DNA of 64,000 nucleotides, taken from Rubrivivax sp. (lineage in GTDB: Bacteria > Pseudomonadota > Gammaproteobacteria > Burkholderiales > Burkholderiaceae_C). The DNA is taken from positions 310,001-374,000 of the forward strand of contig JADJHR010000005.1 of assembly GCA_016707445.1 (NCBI GenBank), written 5' to 3'. The notes below the pieces were generated by a model that had not been told where the DNA came from, did no database searches, and saw only the letters and a list, made by a program, of their open reading frames with translations. Below, one piece after another: positions 8,093 to 16,046 of the stretch. Within the stretch, counting starts at the first letter, position 1. The number at the start of each line of letters is the position of its first letter. The translations under genes and the position numbers were made by a program.

Positions 8093-8713
8093 ATGGCACA
8101 GAACCATGCCCCTGCCGGTCACGAGAAGATCGAGACCAGCAATTTCCTGATGATCGTGCTGGTGCTGCTGACGGTTGCCGTCGGCGGTCTCGTCGAGATC
8201 GTTCCGCTGTTCTTCCAGCGCTCGACCACACAGCCGGTCGAGGGCCTCAAGCCCTACACCGCCCTGCAGCTGGCCGGCCGCGACATCTACATCCGCGAGG
8301 GTTGCTACAACTGCCACTCGCAAATGATCCGCCCGTTTCGCGCCGAGACCTTGCGCTACGGCCCGTACAGCCGGGCGGGCGAATTCGTCTACGACCGTCC
8401 CTTTCAGTGGGGCAGCAAGCGCACCGGCCCTGACCTGCAACGTGTCGGCGGCAAGTACAGCGACGAGTGGCACCGCATCCACATGACCAACCCGCGCGAC
8501 CTGGTGCCCGAGTCGAACATGCCGGCCTATCCGTGGCTGGAAAAATCCAAGGTCGACCCGGGCGATATGGCGCCCAAGCTCAAGGTGCTGCGCACGCTGG
8601 GTGCGCCCTACAGCGACGAAGAGATTGCCAAGAGCGGCGAGGCCGTGAATGGCAAGACCGAGCTCGACGCCCTGGTGGCCTATCTGCAGGTGCTGGGCAC
8701 CTCGGTGAAGTGA
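8093..8713 (+). CDS. ccoO: cbb3-type cytochrome c oxidase subunit II (monohaem)
   Basis: A 206-residue membrane-anchored c-type cytochrome. After one N-terminal helix (FLMIVLVLLTVAVGGLVEIVP) comes the haem motif CYNCH (Cys71, Cys74, His75) in the conserved context GRDIYIREGCYNCHSQMIRP. The axial methionine is probably the one in PESNMPAYPWL. It passes electrons from CcoP to CcoN on the periplasmic side. It starts 25 bases after ccoN and precedes ccoQ by 15 bases. Confidence 0.97.
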   Translation: MAQNHAPAGHEKIETSNFLMIVLVLLTVAVGGLVEIVPLFFQRSTTQPVEGLKPYTALQLAGRDIYIREGCYNCHSQMIRPFRAETLRYGPYSRAGEFVYDRPFQWGSKRTGPDLQRVGGKYSDEWHRIHMTNPRDLVPESNMPAYPWLEKSKVDPGDMAPKLKVLRTLGAPYSDEEIAKSGEAVNGKTELDALVAYLQVLGTSVK

Positions 8714-8728
8714 GTCAGCGAGGCAACC

Positions 8729-8908
8729 ATGGACATCAATGACGCCCGTGTGGCCACCACCGTGCTGGGCCTGGTCCTGTTCATCGGGGTCATCGTCCGG
8801 ACCTGGTCCAAGCGCAGTCGGCGCGGCTTCGATGAGGCGGCGATGCTGCCCTTCAGCGACAGCGCTGCTGCCGCCGAGCCCGCACAATCCGCAGGAGAAA
8901 AAAAATGA
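8729..8908 (+). CDS. ccoQ: cbb3-type oxidase small subunit CcoQ
   Basis: A 59-residue protein, MDINDARVATTVLGLVLFIG at the start, with one membrane helix followed by a basic patch (RTWSKRSRRGFDEAAMLPF) as in CcoQ/FixQ. CcoQ stabilises the oxidase complex. It lies between ccoO and ccoP in the standard order, and its stop codon overlaps the ccoP start (ATGA at 8905-8908). AGGCAA before the ATG is a weak ribosome-binding site. Confidence 0.9.
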   Translation: MDINDARVATTVLGLVLFIGVIVRTWSKRSRRGFDEAAMLPFSDSAAAAEPAQSAGEKK

Positions 8909-9819
8909 GCGATTTCACCAGCAGCGGCTGGTCGCTGTTCGTGACCGCCGCCACCATCCTTGGCCTGGCGCTGTGCCTGGCGCTGCTGATCATCGCCAGC
9001 AAGCGCAAGGTGATGGCGGGCGACAACACCACCGGCCATGTCTGGGACGAGGACCTGCGCGAGATGAACAATCCGCTGCCGCGCTGGTGGGTGTGGCTGT
9101 TTGTCATCACGGTGGTCTTTGCCGGCGTCTATCTGGCGCTGTACCCGGGCCTGGGCACCTTTGCCGGCGGGCTGAAGTGGACCAGCATCGGCCAGCACCA
9201 GGCCGAGGTCGAAAAGGCCCGCGTCGCCATGGCGCCGCTGTACGCCAAGTTCGTGTCGCAGCCGGCCCAAGCGCTGGCCAAGGACACGCAGGCCATGGCC
9301 ATCGGTGAACGCTTGTTCGCCAACAATTGCGCCGGCTGCCATGGTTCGGACGCGCGCGGCAGCAAGGGTTTTCCCAATCTGACCGACAGCGACTGGCTCT
9401 ACGGCGGCACCCTCGACCAGATCAAGGAAACCATTACCAACGGACGTCACGGCGTGATGCCGCCGATGGCCGCGGCAGTGGGCAGCGCCGACGACGTTCG
9501 CAACGTGGCCAACTATGTGCTCAGTCTGTCGGACAGCCCGCACAACGGGGTCGCCGCCCAGCTTGGCAAGGCCAAGTTCGTCGCCTGTGCCGCCTGCCAC
9601 GGGCCCGACGGCAAGGGCAATCAGGCCCTTGGCGCGCCCAACCTGACCGACAAGGTCTGGCTGCACGGCTGGGGTGAGGACGCCGTGGTGTCGATGATCG
9701 TCAATGGCAAGAGCAACCAGATGCCAGCCCAGGCGCAGCGGCTTTCGGCCGACCAGATCCACGTGCTGGCGGCCTATGTCTGGAGCCTGTCGCAGTCGTC
9801 GTTCGTGGCGGGCAAGTGA
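8905..9819 (+). CDS. ccoP: cbb3-type cytochrome c oxidase subunit III (dihaem)
   Basis: A 304-residue dihaem cytochrome that accepts electrons from soluble cytochromes. Two N-terminal helices flank the conserved loop EDLREMNNPLPRWWVWLF, followed by two class I cytochrome c domains with CAGCH (142-146) and CAACH (228-232). Axial methionines are probably those in GVMPPM and NQMPAQ. The ATG overlaps ccoQ by 4 bases and has a purine-rich AGGAGAAAAAAA ribosome-binding site. It completes the ccoNOQP structural operon. Confidence 0.97.
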   Translation: MSDFTSSGWSLFVTAATILGLALCLALLIIASKRKVMAGDNTTGHVWDEDLREMNNPLPRWWVWLFVITVVFAGVYLALYPGLGTFAGGLKWTSIGQHQAEVEKARVAMAPLYAKFVSQPAQALAKDTQAMAIGERLFANNCAGCHGSDARGSKGFPNLTDSDWLYGGTLDQIKETITNGRHGVMPPMAAAVGSADDVRNVANYVLSLSDSPHNGVAAQLGKAKFVACAACHGPDGKGNQALGAPNLTDKVWLHGWGEDAVVSMIVNGKSNQMPAQAQRLSADQIHVLAAYVWSLSQSSFVAGK

Positions 9820-9823
9820 CGCC

Positions 9824-10069
9824 ATGAAGCGTCAGCGCAACATCGAGCCGCCGCAGGACTCCGGCCCGTGGTGGCGCCACGGTTTCATGTGGCTGGTGGT
9901 CGGCGGGCCGCTGCTGGTGGTGGTGGCAGCGCTGGTGACGGCCGTGATTGCGGTACGGGGTGCCGACGTGTTGGTCGATACCTCGGCGGCCGCCAGTGGT
10001 AGCCCGCACGACGCCGACGTACCGGCGCTCAAGGCGCGCAATCACGTGGTGACGCCGCGGCAGCCCTGA
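9824..10069 (+). CDS. FixH-like small membrane protein
   Basis: An 81-residue protein with one membrane helix (HGFMWLVVGGPLLVVVAALVTAVIAVRGADVLV) preceded by a W-W motif (SGPWWRHGF). Its length, topology and position just after ccoP match the short FixH-like proteins of betaproteobacterial cco operons, which are linked to cbb3 oxidase assembly. It starts 4 bases after the ccoP stop. The gene usually found nearby, ccoG (a polyferredoxin-type copper reductase), is absent from this interval; fnr follows on the opposite strand. Confidence 0.65.
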   Translation: MKRQRNIEPPQDSGPWWRHGFMWLVVGGPLLVVVAALVTAVIAVRGADVLVDTSAAASGSPHDADVPALKARNHVVTPRQP

Positions 10070-10093
10070 AGCCGGGGCGAGGGGCAATGGCGA

Positions 10094-10831
10094 TCAGCAG
10101 GCGGTGCCGTTGATCAGGGCCTGCAGGGCTTGTGCGTCGAGCACCCGGATGTGGCGCTGCTTGACCTCGAGGAGGCCCTCTTCCTGGAATTTCGAGAACG
10201 TGCGGCTGACCGTCTCCAGTTTCAGACCCAGGTAACTGCCGATCTCTTCGCGCGTCATGCGAAGCACCAGCGAGCTGGCCGAGAAGCCGCGCGTCTGCAG
10301 GCGCTGTGTCAGGTTGAGCAAGAAGGCCGCCAGCCGTTCTTCGGCCCGCATGCTGCCCAGCAGCAGCATCACGCCGTGGTCGCGAACGATCTCCCGGCTC
10401 ATGATCTTGTGGAACTGGCGCTGCAGGTCGGACACCTCTCGGCTCAGTTCTTCGAGCTGCTGGTAGGGGATGACGCAGACGTGCGAGTCCTCGAGCGCCA
10501 CCGCATCGCAGGTGTGCTTGTCGGTGCCGATGCCGTCCAGGCCCAGCAACTCGCCGGCCATCTGGAAGCCGGTCACCTGGTCACGGCCGTCTTCCGACGA
10601 GATGCAGGTCTTGAAGAAACCCGTTCGTACCGCGTACAGCGACAGAAAACCGTCACCGGCGCGGAACAGGGTTTCGCCGCGCGGTACCGCCCGGCGTGTG
10701 GCCACCAGGCTGTCCAGCTGCTCGAGCTGGTCGCTGGACATGCCCACGGGCAGGCACAGCTCACGCAGATTGCAGCTGGCGCAGGCCACCTTGAGAAGGT
10801 CTGGGCGGATGCCGGGCGCTGGATTGGTCAT
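10094..10831 (-). CDS. fnr: FNR-type oxygen-sensing transcription regulator
   Basis: This 245-residue Crp/Fnr regulator carries the cysteines for an oxygen-labile 4Fe-4S cluster: Cys17, Cys20 and Cys26 in VACASCNLRELC plus Cys108 in KHTCDAV. The cyclic-nucleotide-like beta-roll is followed by a dimer helix and a helix-turn-helix with the FNR recognition residues E..SR in LKLETVSRTFSK (about 205-213). It should activate genes with TTGAT-N4-ATCAA boxes under oxygen limitation, and such boxes lie before ccoI, ccoN and hemN. It is convergent with the cco operon and divergent from hemN. Confidence 0.95.
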   Translation of the reverse strand: MTNPAPGIRPDLLKVACASCNLRELCLPVGMSSDQLEQLDSLVATRRAVPRGETLFRAGDGFLSLYAVRTGFFKTCISSEDGRDQVTGFQMAGELLGLDGIGTDKHTCDAVALEDSHVCVIPYQQLEELSREVSDLQRQFHKIMSREIVRDHGVMLLLGSMRAEERLAAFLLNLTQRLQTRGFSASSLVLRMTREEIGSYLGLKLETVSRTFSKFQEEGLLEVKQRHIRVLDAQALQALINGTAC

Positions 10832-10905
10832 GTCTTGGAAGGTGAAATCGACCGCAGGGCGGCCCGGAGGTTCGTGTGTCCAAGCACCGACAAGGCCTGT
10901 CAGTC

Positions 10906-10919
10906 TGGATCTGGATCAA
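10906..10919 (+). promoter_or_regulatory. FNR-like box in the fnr-hemN intergenic region (distal)
   Basis: TGGATCTGGATCAA matches the FNR consensus at 9 of 10 positions. It is 110 bases before the hemN start and 75 bases before the fnr start, so it could serve either gene. No well-placed -10 box for fnr was found relative to it. Confidence 0.5.
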
Positions 10920-10951
10920 GTCGATTGTTCGAGCCGCGGCCTGCATTTGCC

Positions 10952-10965
10952 TTGAGACAGATCAA
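10952..10965 (+). promoter_or_regulatory. FNR-like box upstream of hemN (proximal)
   Basis: TTGAGACAGATCAA matches the FNR consensus at 9 of 10 positions. Its centre is about 70 bases before the hemN ATG. A TACACT hexamer at 11011-11016 would put it roughly 64 bases from the start point, close to class I spacing. Confidence 0.6.
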
Positions 10966-11028
10966 GTCGGTCAGGTCGGAGTTTGGCAGAGTCCATCGCA
11001 CCATCCTACCTACACTTGCGCTCGCGAC

Positions 11029-12411
11029 ATGGACATCCCCGAGACACTGCTGCGCCGGCTTGACGTGCCGGGGCCGCGCTACACCTCGTACCCCACCGCC
11101 GACCGTTTTGTCGAGGCCTTCGGGCCCGTCGAATATGCGCAGGCCTTGCGCCAGCGTGCCGAGGGTGCCGTCGTCGGCGGTGCACCGCCCTTGTCGATCT
11201 ATGTGCACATTCCGTTCTGCGAATCGGTGTGCTACTACTGCGCCTGCAACAAGGTCATCACCAAGCACCACGAGCGTGGCCGCGAGTACCTGGACGCGCT
11301 GGCGCTCGAGATCGACCTGCACGTCAACCTGATCGGCCGCCAGAAGGCGGTGTCCCAGCTGCATCTGGGCGGTGGTTCGCCGACCTTTCTGTCCGACGAG
11401 GAACTCGACGGCCTGATGCAACGCCTGCGGCGCGATTTCAACCTGGTGGCCGGTGCCGAGATCTCGATCGAGGTCGACCCGCGCACCGCCACTCCCGACC
11501 GGCTGAAACGACTGGCCGAGATGGGTTTCAACCGCATCAGTTTCGGCATCCAGGACTTCGACCACGATGTGCAGGTGGCCGTGCACCGGGTGCAGTCGTT
11601 CGAGAGCGTGCGGGATCTGGTGCAGGCCGCACGGGCACTGAACTATGAGTCGATCAATGCCGACCTGATCTACGGCCTGCCGAAGCAGACGCCGCAATCC
11701 TTCGCGCGCACGATCGCGCAGGTGACCGAGCTGCGCCCCGACCGCATCGCGCTGTACGCCTACGCCCACCTGCCCAACCGCTTCAAGCCGCAGCGGCGCA
11801 TTGCGTCGGCCGACCTGCCACCGCCCGAGCACCGCGTGCGCATGCTGGGTGGCGCCATCGCCGGCTTCATCGGCCATGGCTACACCTACATCGGCATGGA
11901 CCACTTTGCACTGCCGGGCGACGCGCTCGCTGCGGCAAAGCGGCAAGGGCGGCTGCATCGCAATTTCCAGGGCTACAGCACGCAGCCCGACTGTGACCTG
12001 ATCGCCCTTGGCGTCTCCGCCATCGGGCGCATGGGGGCCACATACAGCCAGAACGCCAAGACGCTGCCCGAGTACTACGACGCCGTGCAGCGTGGTGACT
12101 TTCCGGTGGTGCGCGGCCTGGCGCTGACACGCGACGACGTGGTTCGGCGCGCCGTGATCATGGCCATCATGTGCCAGGGCAGGGTGTCGTTTGAATCGAT
12201 CGAGCTGGCGCACCTGATCCGCTTCAAGGATTACTTCGCTGCCGAGCTGGCCGGCCTGCAGCCGTTGATCGAGAACGGCCTGGTCGACATCAGCGACGAC
12301 GCCATCCAGGTCACCGCCACCGGCTGGTTCTTCGTGCGCGGCGTGGCGATGGCGTTCGACAAGCACCTACAGGCCGACAAGGTGCGGGAGCGCTTTTCGC
12401 GCATCATCTGA
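11029..12411 (+). CDS. hemN: Oxygen-independent coproporphyrinogen III dehydrogenase
   Basis: A 460-residue radical SAM enzyme that decarboxylates coproporphyrinogen III to protoporphyrinogen IX without oxygen. The 4Fe-4S/SAM motif is Cys64-x3-Cys68-x2-Cys71 in PFCESVCYYCACNK, with the HemN-specific extra cysteine (Cys73). Other hallmarks are GPRYTSYPTADRF near the start, HLGGGSPTFLS, and GMDHFALPGD. Its length fits HemN and not the shorter HemW. Two FNR-type boxes lie upstream, fitting a supply of haem for cbb3 oxidase under low oxygen. The ATG at 11029 was chosen because family similarity starts there. Confidence 0.96.
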   Translation: MDIPETLLRRLDVPGPRYTSYPTADRFVEAFGPVEYAQALRQRAEGAVVGGAPPLSIYVHIPFCESVCYYCACNKVITKHHERGREYLDALALEIDLHVNLIGRQKAVSQLHLGGGSPTFLSDEELDGLMQRLRRDFNLVAGAEISIEVDPRTATPDRLKRLAEMGFNRISFGIQDFDHDVQVAVHRVQSFESVRDLVQAARALNYESINADLIYGLPKQTPQSFARTIAQVTELRPDRIALYAYAHLPNRFKPQRRIASADLPPPEHRVRMLGGAIAGFIGHGYTYIGMDHFALPGDALAAAKRQGRLHRNFQGYSTQPDCDLIALGVSAIGRMGATYSQNAKTLPEYYDAVQRGDFPVVRGLALTRDDVVRRAVIMAIMCQGRVSFESIELAHLIRFKDYFAAELAGLQPLIENGLVDISDDAIQVTATGWFFVRGVAMAFDKHLQADKVRERFSRII

Positions 12412-12415
12412 GGGC

Positions 12416-13111
12416 ATGGACGCTGCCCTTTACGCCAGCGCGCTGGCCCTCGGGCTGGCGGGTATCCCGCATTGCGTGGCGATGTGCGCGGCGCCTTGCG
12501 CGGCCAGCACACGGGCGGCCGGCCCCGGCGGTCAGCTGGGATTCCACCTGGCACGCCTGGCTGGCTACGCGGCCGCCGGCGGCTTGGCGGCGGCCAGTGT
12601 CAATTCGCTGGGTGCGCTGGGCAACCTGAGCCCGATGTTCAAACCGCTTTGGTCGGCGGTGCATGCGGCGGCACTGGCACTTGGGCTGTGGCTGGCGGTG
12701 ATAGGGCGTCAGCCGGCATGGGTGGAGCGCATCGGCCGCAGCGCGGCGCTTGCCGGGCCGGATCGCCACGGCTGGCAGACGATGCGCGGGCCGGGGCGTG
12801 CAGCGGCGGCCGGCGCGCTGTGGGTGGCCTGGCCCTGCGGCCTGTTGCAGTCGGCAGTGCTGGTGGCCGCATTGGCCAACAGCGCCTGGAGCGGCGCCGG
12901 CATCATGCTGGTTTTTGCGCTCGTCACGGCAACGGGCTTGACGGCTGCGCCCTGGCTGTGGCGCCGTCTGCGCCAGGGTCGCATGGCAGGCCGGGCGGGC
13001 TGGGCAGGAACCGGAAGCGTGCGTCTGGCAGGGGTGTTGCTGGCCGCGGCGTCAGGCTGGGCCCTGGTAAGCGGGGTGTGGTCCAGCGTGGCCGCGTACT
13101 GCGGCCTGTAA
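12416..13111 (+). CDS. DsbD_2/TauE-SafE-like membrane protein near cco genes
   Basis: A 231-residue polytopic membrane protein with about six helices. The first helix carries the motif GIPHCVAMCAAPC, like the GxxHC-x2-MC signature of the UreH/DsbD_2 family found in many cbb3 clusters. A second conserved segment, GALWVAWPCGLLQSAVLVAAL, is the internal repeat of that fold. Members near cco genes are thought to help copper handling or cytochrome maturation, but the function is not established. It starts 4 bases after hemN, so the two are probably cotranscribed. Confidence 0.75.
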   Translation: MDAALYASALALGLAGIPHCVAMCAAPCAASTRAAGPGGQLGFHLARLAGYAAAGGLAAASVNSLGALGNLSPMFKPLWSAVHAAALALGLWLAVIGRQPAWVERIGRSAALAGPDRHGWQTMRGPGRAAAAGALWVAWPCGLLQSAVLVAALANSAWSGAGIMLVFALVTATGLTAAPWLWRRLRQGRMAGRAGWAGTGSVRLAGVLLAAASGWALVSGVWSSVAAYCGL

Positions 13112-13118
13112 CGACAAA

Positions 13119-13137
13119 CGCCCGGCATGGCCGGGCG
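13119..13137 (+). terminator. Hairpin terminator after the hemN operon
   Basis: A perfect 8-base stem CGCCCGGC/GCCGGGCG (13119-13126 with 13130-13137) with a 3-base loop lies just after the membrane protein stop codon. CTT follows, but no longer T-run. Confidence 0.65.
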
Positions 13138-13147
13138 CTTCAAGGTC

Positions 13148-13173
13148 GAACCTGGGGACGGTGCCCCCAGTTC
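13148..13173 (-). terminator. Possible terminator of the small Ala/Lys-rich gene
   Basis: On the minus strand, 15 bases after the stop codon at 13188, GAACTGGGG pairs with CCCCAGGTTC around a short loop, with one bulge. It would separate this gene from the convergent hemN operon. Confidence 0.4.
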
Positions 13174-13187
13174 AAGACCGAATCGAT

Positions 13188-13343
13188 TTACTTCTTCTTG
13201 GCAGCGGCAGGAGCGGCAGAAGCAGCCGAAGCAGCAGCAGCAGGCTTCTCGGCCTTCTTCTCGGCCTTCTTGGGGGCGTCGGCAGCAACGGCGGCCGAGG
13301 CAACGAAGGCGGTGGTGATCAGGGCAGCCAGGATCTTGTTCAT
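13188..13343 (-). CDS. Small exported Ala/Lys-rich protein of unknown function
   Basis: A 51-residue product: a convincing signal peptide (MNKILAALITTAFVASAAVA, cleavage after AVAA or similar) followed by a mature part of only about 30 residues made almost entirely of Ala, Lys, Glu and Pro and ending in KKK. Similar tiny Ala/Lys-rich exported proteins occur in many Burkholderiales, sometimes in multiple copies, without known function. The upstream in-frame ATG at 13403 would add unlikely sequence. No neighbour suggests a role. Confidence 0.7.
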   Translation of the reverse strand: MNKILAALITTAFVASAAVAADAPKKAEKKAEKPAAAASAASAAPAAAKKK

Positions 13344-13605
13344 TTCGGTATGTCTTTCTAGTAGGTTGAATTTGCCCCATCCGTTTGGGAGGCGACGCTT
13401 CAACGTGGGCCGCGACGGCTTGGTTGACAGCTCCGAGACAGGGAATTTCTCAAGCCAAACTCGCCGTCCTCTGCCGATCGGCGGCTTTTTTCTCCTGGAT
13501 CAGCCGATCGAGGTAGCGGCCGACCGTCACGGCAAGGCGCTGGCGGCACCTGGAACGGGGGCGGCATCACGTCGCCTCGGGCCTACTTTGGCGAACCTAC
13601 CGACA

Positions 13606-15966
13606 ATGCAAACCATGTCGGACCACAGGCCAGGCCTCCAGATTGCCGACTCGGCATCGGCGGCAGCCCCGATCGACAGCGACGGCGTCGCCGTGCGGGA
13701 CGAATGTGCATCGACCTGGTCTTACACCGTGTCGGTGCGCGAGTTGTGCGAGTTCAGCGCCAAGCGAGGTGATCTGGACCGCCGTTTCACCCCGTCGGCG
13801 ACGGCGCTCGAAGGGATCATGGGCCAGAACACCGTCGCCCGGCGCCGCGGTCCCGACTACGAGAGCGAGATCGCGCTGGCCGGAATTTGCGGCCCCCTGC
13901 GTGTGCGGGGCCGGGCCGACGGCTACGACCCTCGACGCCTTTGCCTGGAGGAAGTCAAGACGATCTGTGGACGGGCCGATGACGTTCCGGAAAACCGGCG
14001 CCAGTTGCACTGGGCGCAGCTGGAGACCTACGGCGCGCTGTTCTGCCGCGAACGCCAGCTAGCCGTAGTGTCGCTTGCGCTGGTCTACTTCGATGTCGCC
14101 AGTCAGTCCGAGGTCGAACTGCGCCAGGTCTTCGGCGCAGCCGAACTCGAGCAGGCCTTCGAGCGCCGCTGTGCCTTTTTTCAGGATTGGGCGCAGCAGG
14201 AAGCGACTCACCGCCGGGCTCGTGATGCCGCGCTGAATGATCTGGCCTTTCCGCAACCGGGGTTTCGCACCGGCCAGCGTGAGCTGGCCGAAGCGGTGTA
14301 CCGGGCGGCGGTCCATGGGCGTTGCCTGCTGGCTCAGGCCCCAACCGGGATCGGCAAGACGGTCGGCACCCTGTTCCCGCTGTTGCGGGCGATGCCGGGC
14401 CAGGGCATCGACAAGATCACCTACCTGACCTGCAAGGGCACGGGGCGGCTTGCCGCATTCGAGGCATTGGACGATTTGCGGGGCGGCACCGCCGGACGTG
14501 CGTTGCGCGTGCTGGAAATGGTGGCCAAGAAGCAGGCCTGCGAACATCCCGACAAGGCCTGCAACGGCGACGCCTGCCCGCTGGCGCGCGGCTTCTACGA
14601 CCGCTTGCCGGGCGCGCGCGTCGACGCGGTGGCGCAAGGCTGGCTGGACGCCTCGGCGCAGCGAGACATCGCGCTGCGCCATGGCATCTGCCCCTATCAC
14701 CTGGGCCAGGACCTGGTCCGCTGGGCCGACGTGCTGGTCGGCGACGTGCACCACCTGTTCGACCCCAACGGCCAGCTCTGGGGCCTGATGCAGGCGCTGG
14801 ACTGGAAGCTGGCCGTGCTGGTCGACGAGGCACACAACCTGGTCGAACGCACACGCCGGATGTACAGCGCCGAATTGCCGCTGCTGTCCGTTCGGGACGC
14901 GGCCCGAAGCGCGCCGGCTGCGGTACGACCTGCGCTGGAGGGCCTGCTGCAGGCGGCGCAGCAGATGGTGACCGACGCTGCGGCAGCCCATGCGGTGTTG
15001 AAGTCGGTGCCCAAGGCTTTCGTGCAGGCCCTTCAGAACGGGGCTGTTGCGCTGTCTGAGCACTTTCGGCGTCAGCCGCTGGCGGTCGGGCCGCTGCTGG
15101 ACTTTCACTTCGATCTGCAGCGCTTTGCGTGGCTGGTCGATGGCTTGAGCGAGCATTCCTTGTTCGAACTGCGAACTCTGGCCGGCCAGGCTGGTGACTG
15201 CGACGTCGCACTGGGTGTGCGCAACGTGGTGCCGGCGGGCTTCTTGCGCCCGCGGTTCAAGTCCCTGCACAGCATCACGCTGTTCTCGGCCACGCTGTCA
15301 CCGCCAGGCCACGCCATCGACTTGCTGGGACTGCCCGACAACACGGCATGGCTGGATGTGCCGCCGCCTTTTCCGGCGCAGCATCTGAAGGTGCAGGTGG
15401 CTGACTTCTCCACGCGCTACGGCGACCGGGTCGGTTCACTGCAACGCCTGCTGGACGTCATCACAGGGCAGTTCGACACGCACCCCGGCAACTACCTGGC
15501 CTTCTTCAGCAGCTTTGACTACCTGGAGCAGGCGGCTGGCCAACTGGCTGCGCAGCGCCCGGACATCGCGCAGTGGCGTCAGGACCGGCGCATGGGGGCC
15601 GGCGCAAGGCAGGAATTTCTGGCATGTTTCGGCCCTCAGGGCCAGGGCATCGGCTTTGCCGTGCTGGGCGGGGTGTTCGCGGAAGGTGTGGACCTGCCCG
15701 GCGCGCGGCTGATCGGGGCTTTCATCGCCACCCTGGGCCTGCCGCCGGTGTCCGTGACGCAAGACCAGATGCGTGCCCGTCTGCAGCAGCTGTTTGGTGC
15801 CGATCGGGGTTATGCGGACCTGGTGCCCGCGCTGCACAAGGTGGTGCAGGCTGCCGGCCGTGTGCTGCGATCCCCGGAAGACCGGGGTTGGCTATGGCTG
15901 CTGGACGATCGTTATCGTCGTGACGACGTTGCCGCGCTGTTGCCGCGCTGGTGGGGCATCGGCTGA
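13606..15966 (+). CDS. PD-(D/E)XK nuclease-like plus XPD/DinG-type helicase
   Basis: A 786-residue protein with two parts. Residues about 35-170 resemble a RecB/Cas4-like PD-(D/E)XK nuclease: Asp105 in RGRADGYD and Glu116-x-Lys118 in LEEVKT are spaced like its catalytic residues. From about 215 on it is a superfamily 2 Rad3/XPD/DinG helicase with Walker A APTGIGKT (near 245), an iron-sulfur cluster region with Cys312, Cys319, Cys324 and Cys362, and the DEAH box in LVDEAHNLVERTRRMYSAELP (Asp407). C-terminal motifs include TLFSATLSPPG and a VQAAGRVLRS-like motif VI. Probable role: DNA unwinding and processing in repair. The start is uncertain: ATG at 13606 or at 13615. The frame stays open far upstream but without family sequence. 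Confidence 0.85.
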   Translation: MQTMSDHRPGLQIADSASAAAPIDSDGVAVRDECASTWSYTVSVRELCEFSAKRGDLDRRFTPSATALEGIMGQNTVARRRGPDYESEIALAGICGPLRVRGRADGYDPRRLCLEEVKTICGRADDVPENRRQLHWAQLETYGALFCRERQLAVVSLALVYFDVASQSEVELRQVFGAAELEQAFERRCAFFQDWAQQEATHRRARDAALNDLAFPQPGFRTGQRELAEAVYRAAVHGRCLLAQAPTGIGKTVGTLFPLLRAMPGQGIDKITYLTCKGTGRLAAFEALDDLRGGTAGRALRVLEMVAKKQACEHPDKACNGDACPLARGFYDRLPGARVDAVAQGWLDASAQRDIALRHGICPYHLGQDLVRWADVLVGDVHHLFDPNGQLWGLMQALDWKLAVLVDEAHNLVERTRRMYSAELPLLSVRDAARSAPAAVRPALEGLLQAAQQMVTDAAAAHAVLKSVPKAFVQALQNGAVALSEHFRRQPLAVGPLLDFHFDLQRFAWLVDGLSEHSLFELRTLAGQAGDCDVALGVRNVVPAGFLRPRFKSLHSITLFSATLSPPGHAIDLLGLPDNTAWLDVPPPFPAQHLKVQVADFSTRYGDRVGSLQRLLDVITGQFDTHPGNYLAFFSSFDYLEQAAGQLAAQRPDIAQWRQDRRMGAGARQEFLACFGPQGQGIGFAVLGGVFAEGVDLPGARLIGAFIATLGLPPVSVTQDQMRARLQQLFGADRGYADLVPALHKVVQAAGRVLRSPEDRGWLWLLDDRYRRDDVAALLPRWWGIG

Positions 15967-16046
15967 AGTCGTGTCTCGATGCCGCACCGGGGTGAGAATC
16001 CGCATCGTCATTCACGACGACCGCGTACAGCGACGACAACGACCCC

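Noticed and set aside
12472..13605. An N-terminal extension of the helicase of about 380 residues
   Set aside because: The frame is open, but it covers the DsbD_2-like gene and a terminator, and it shows no family sequence before about 13606.
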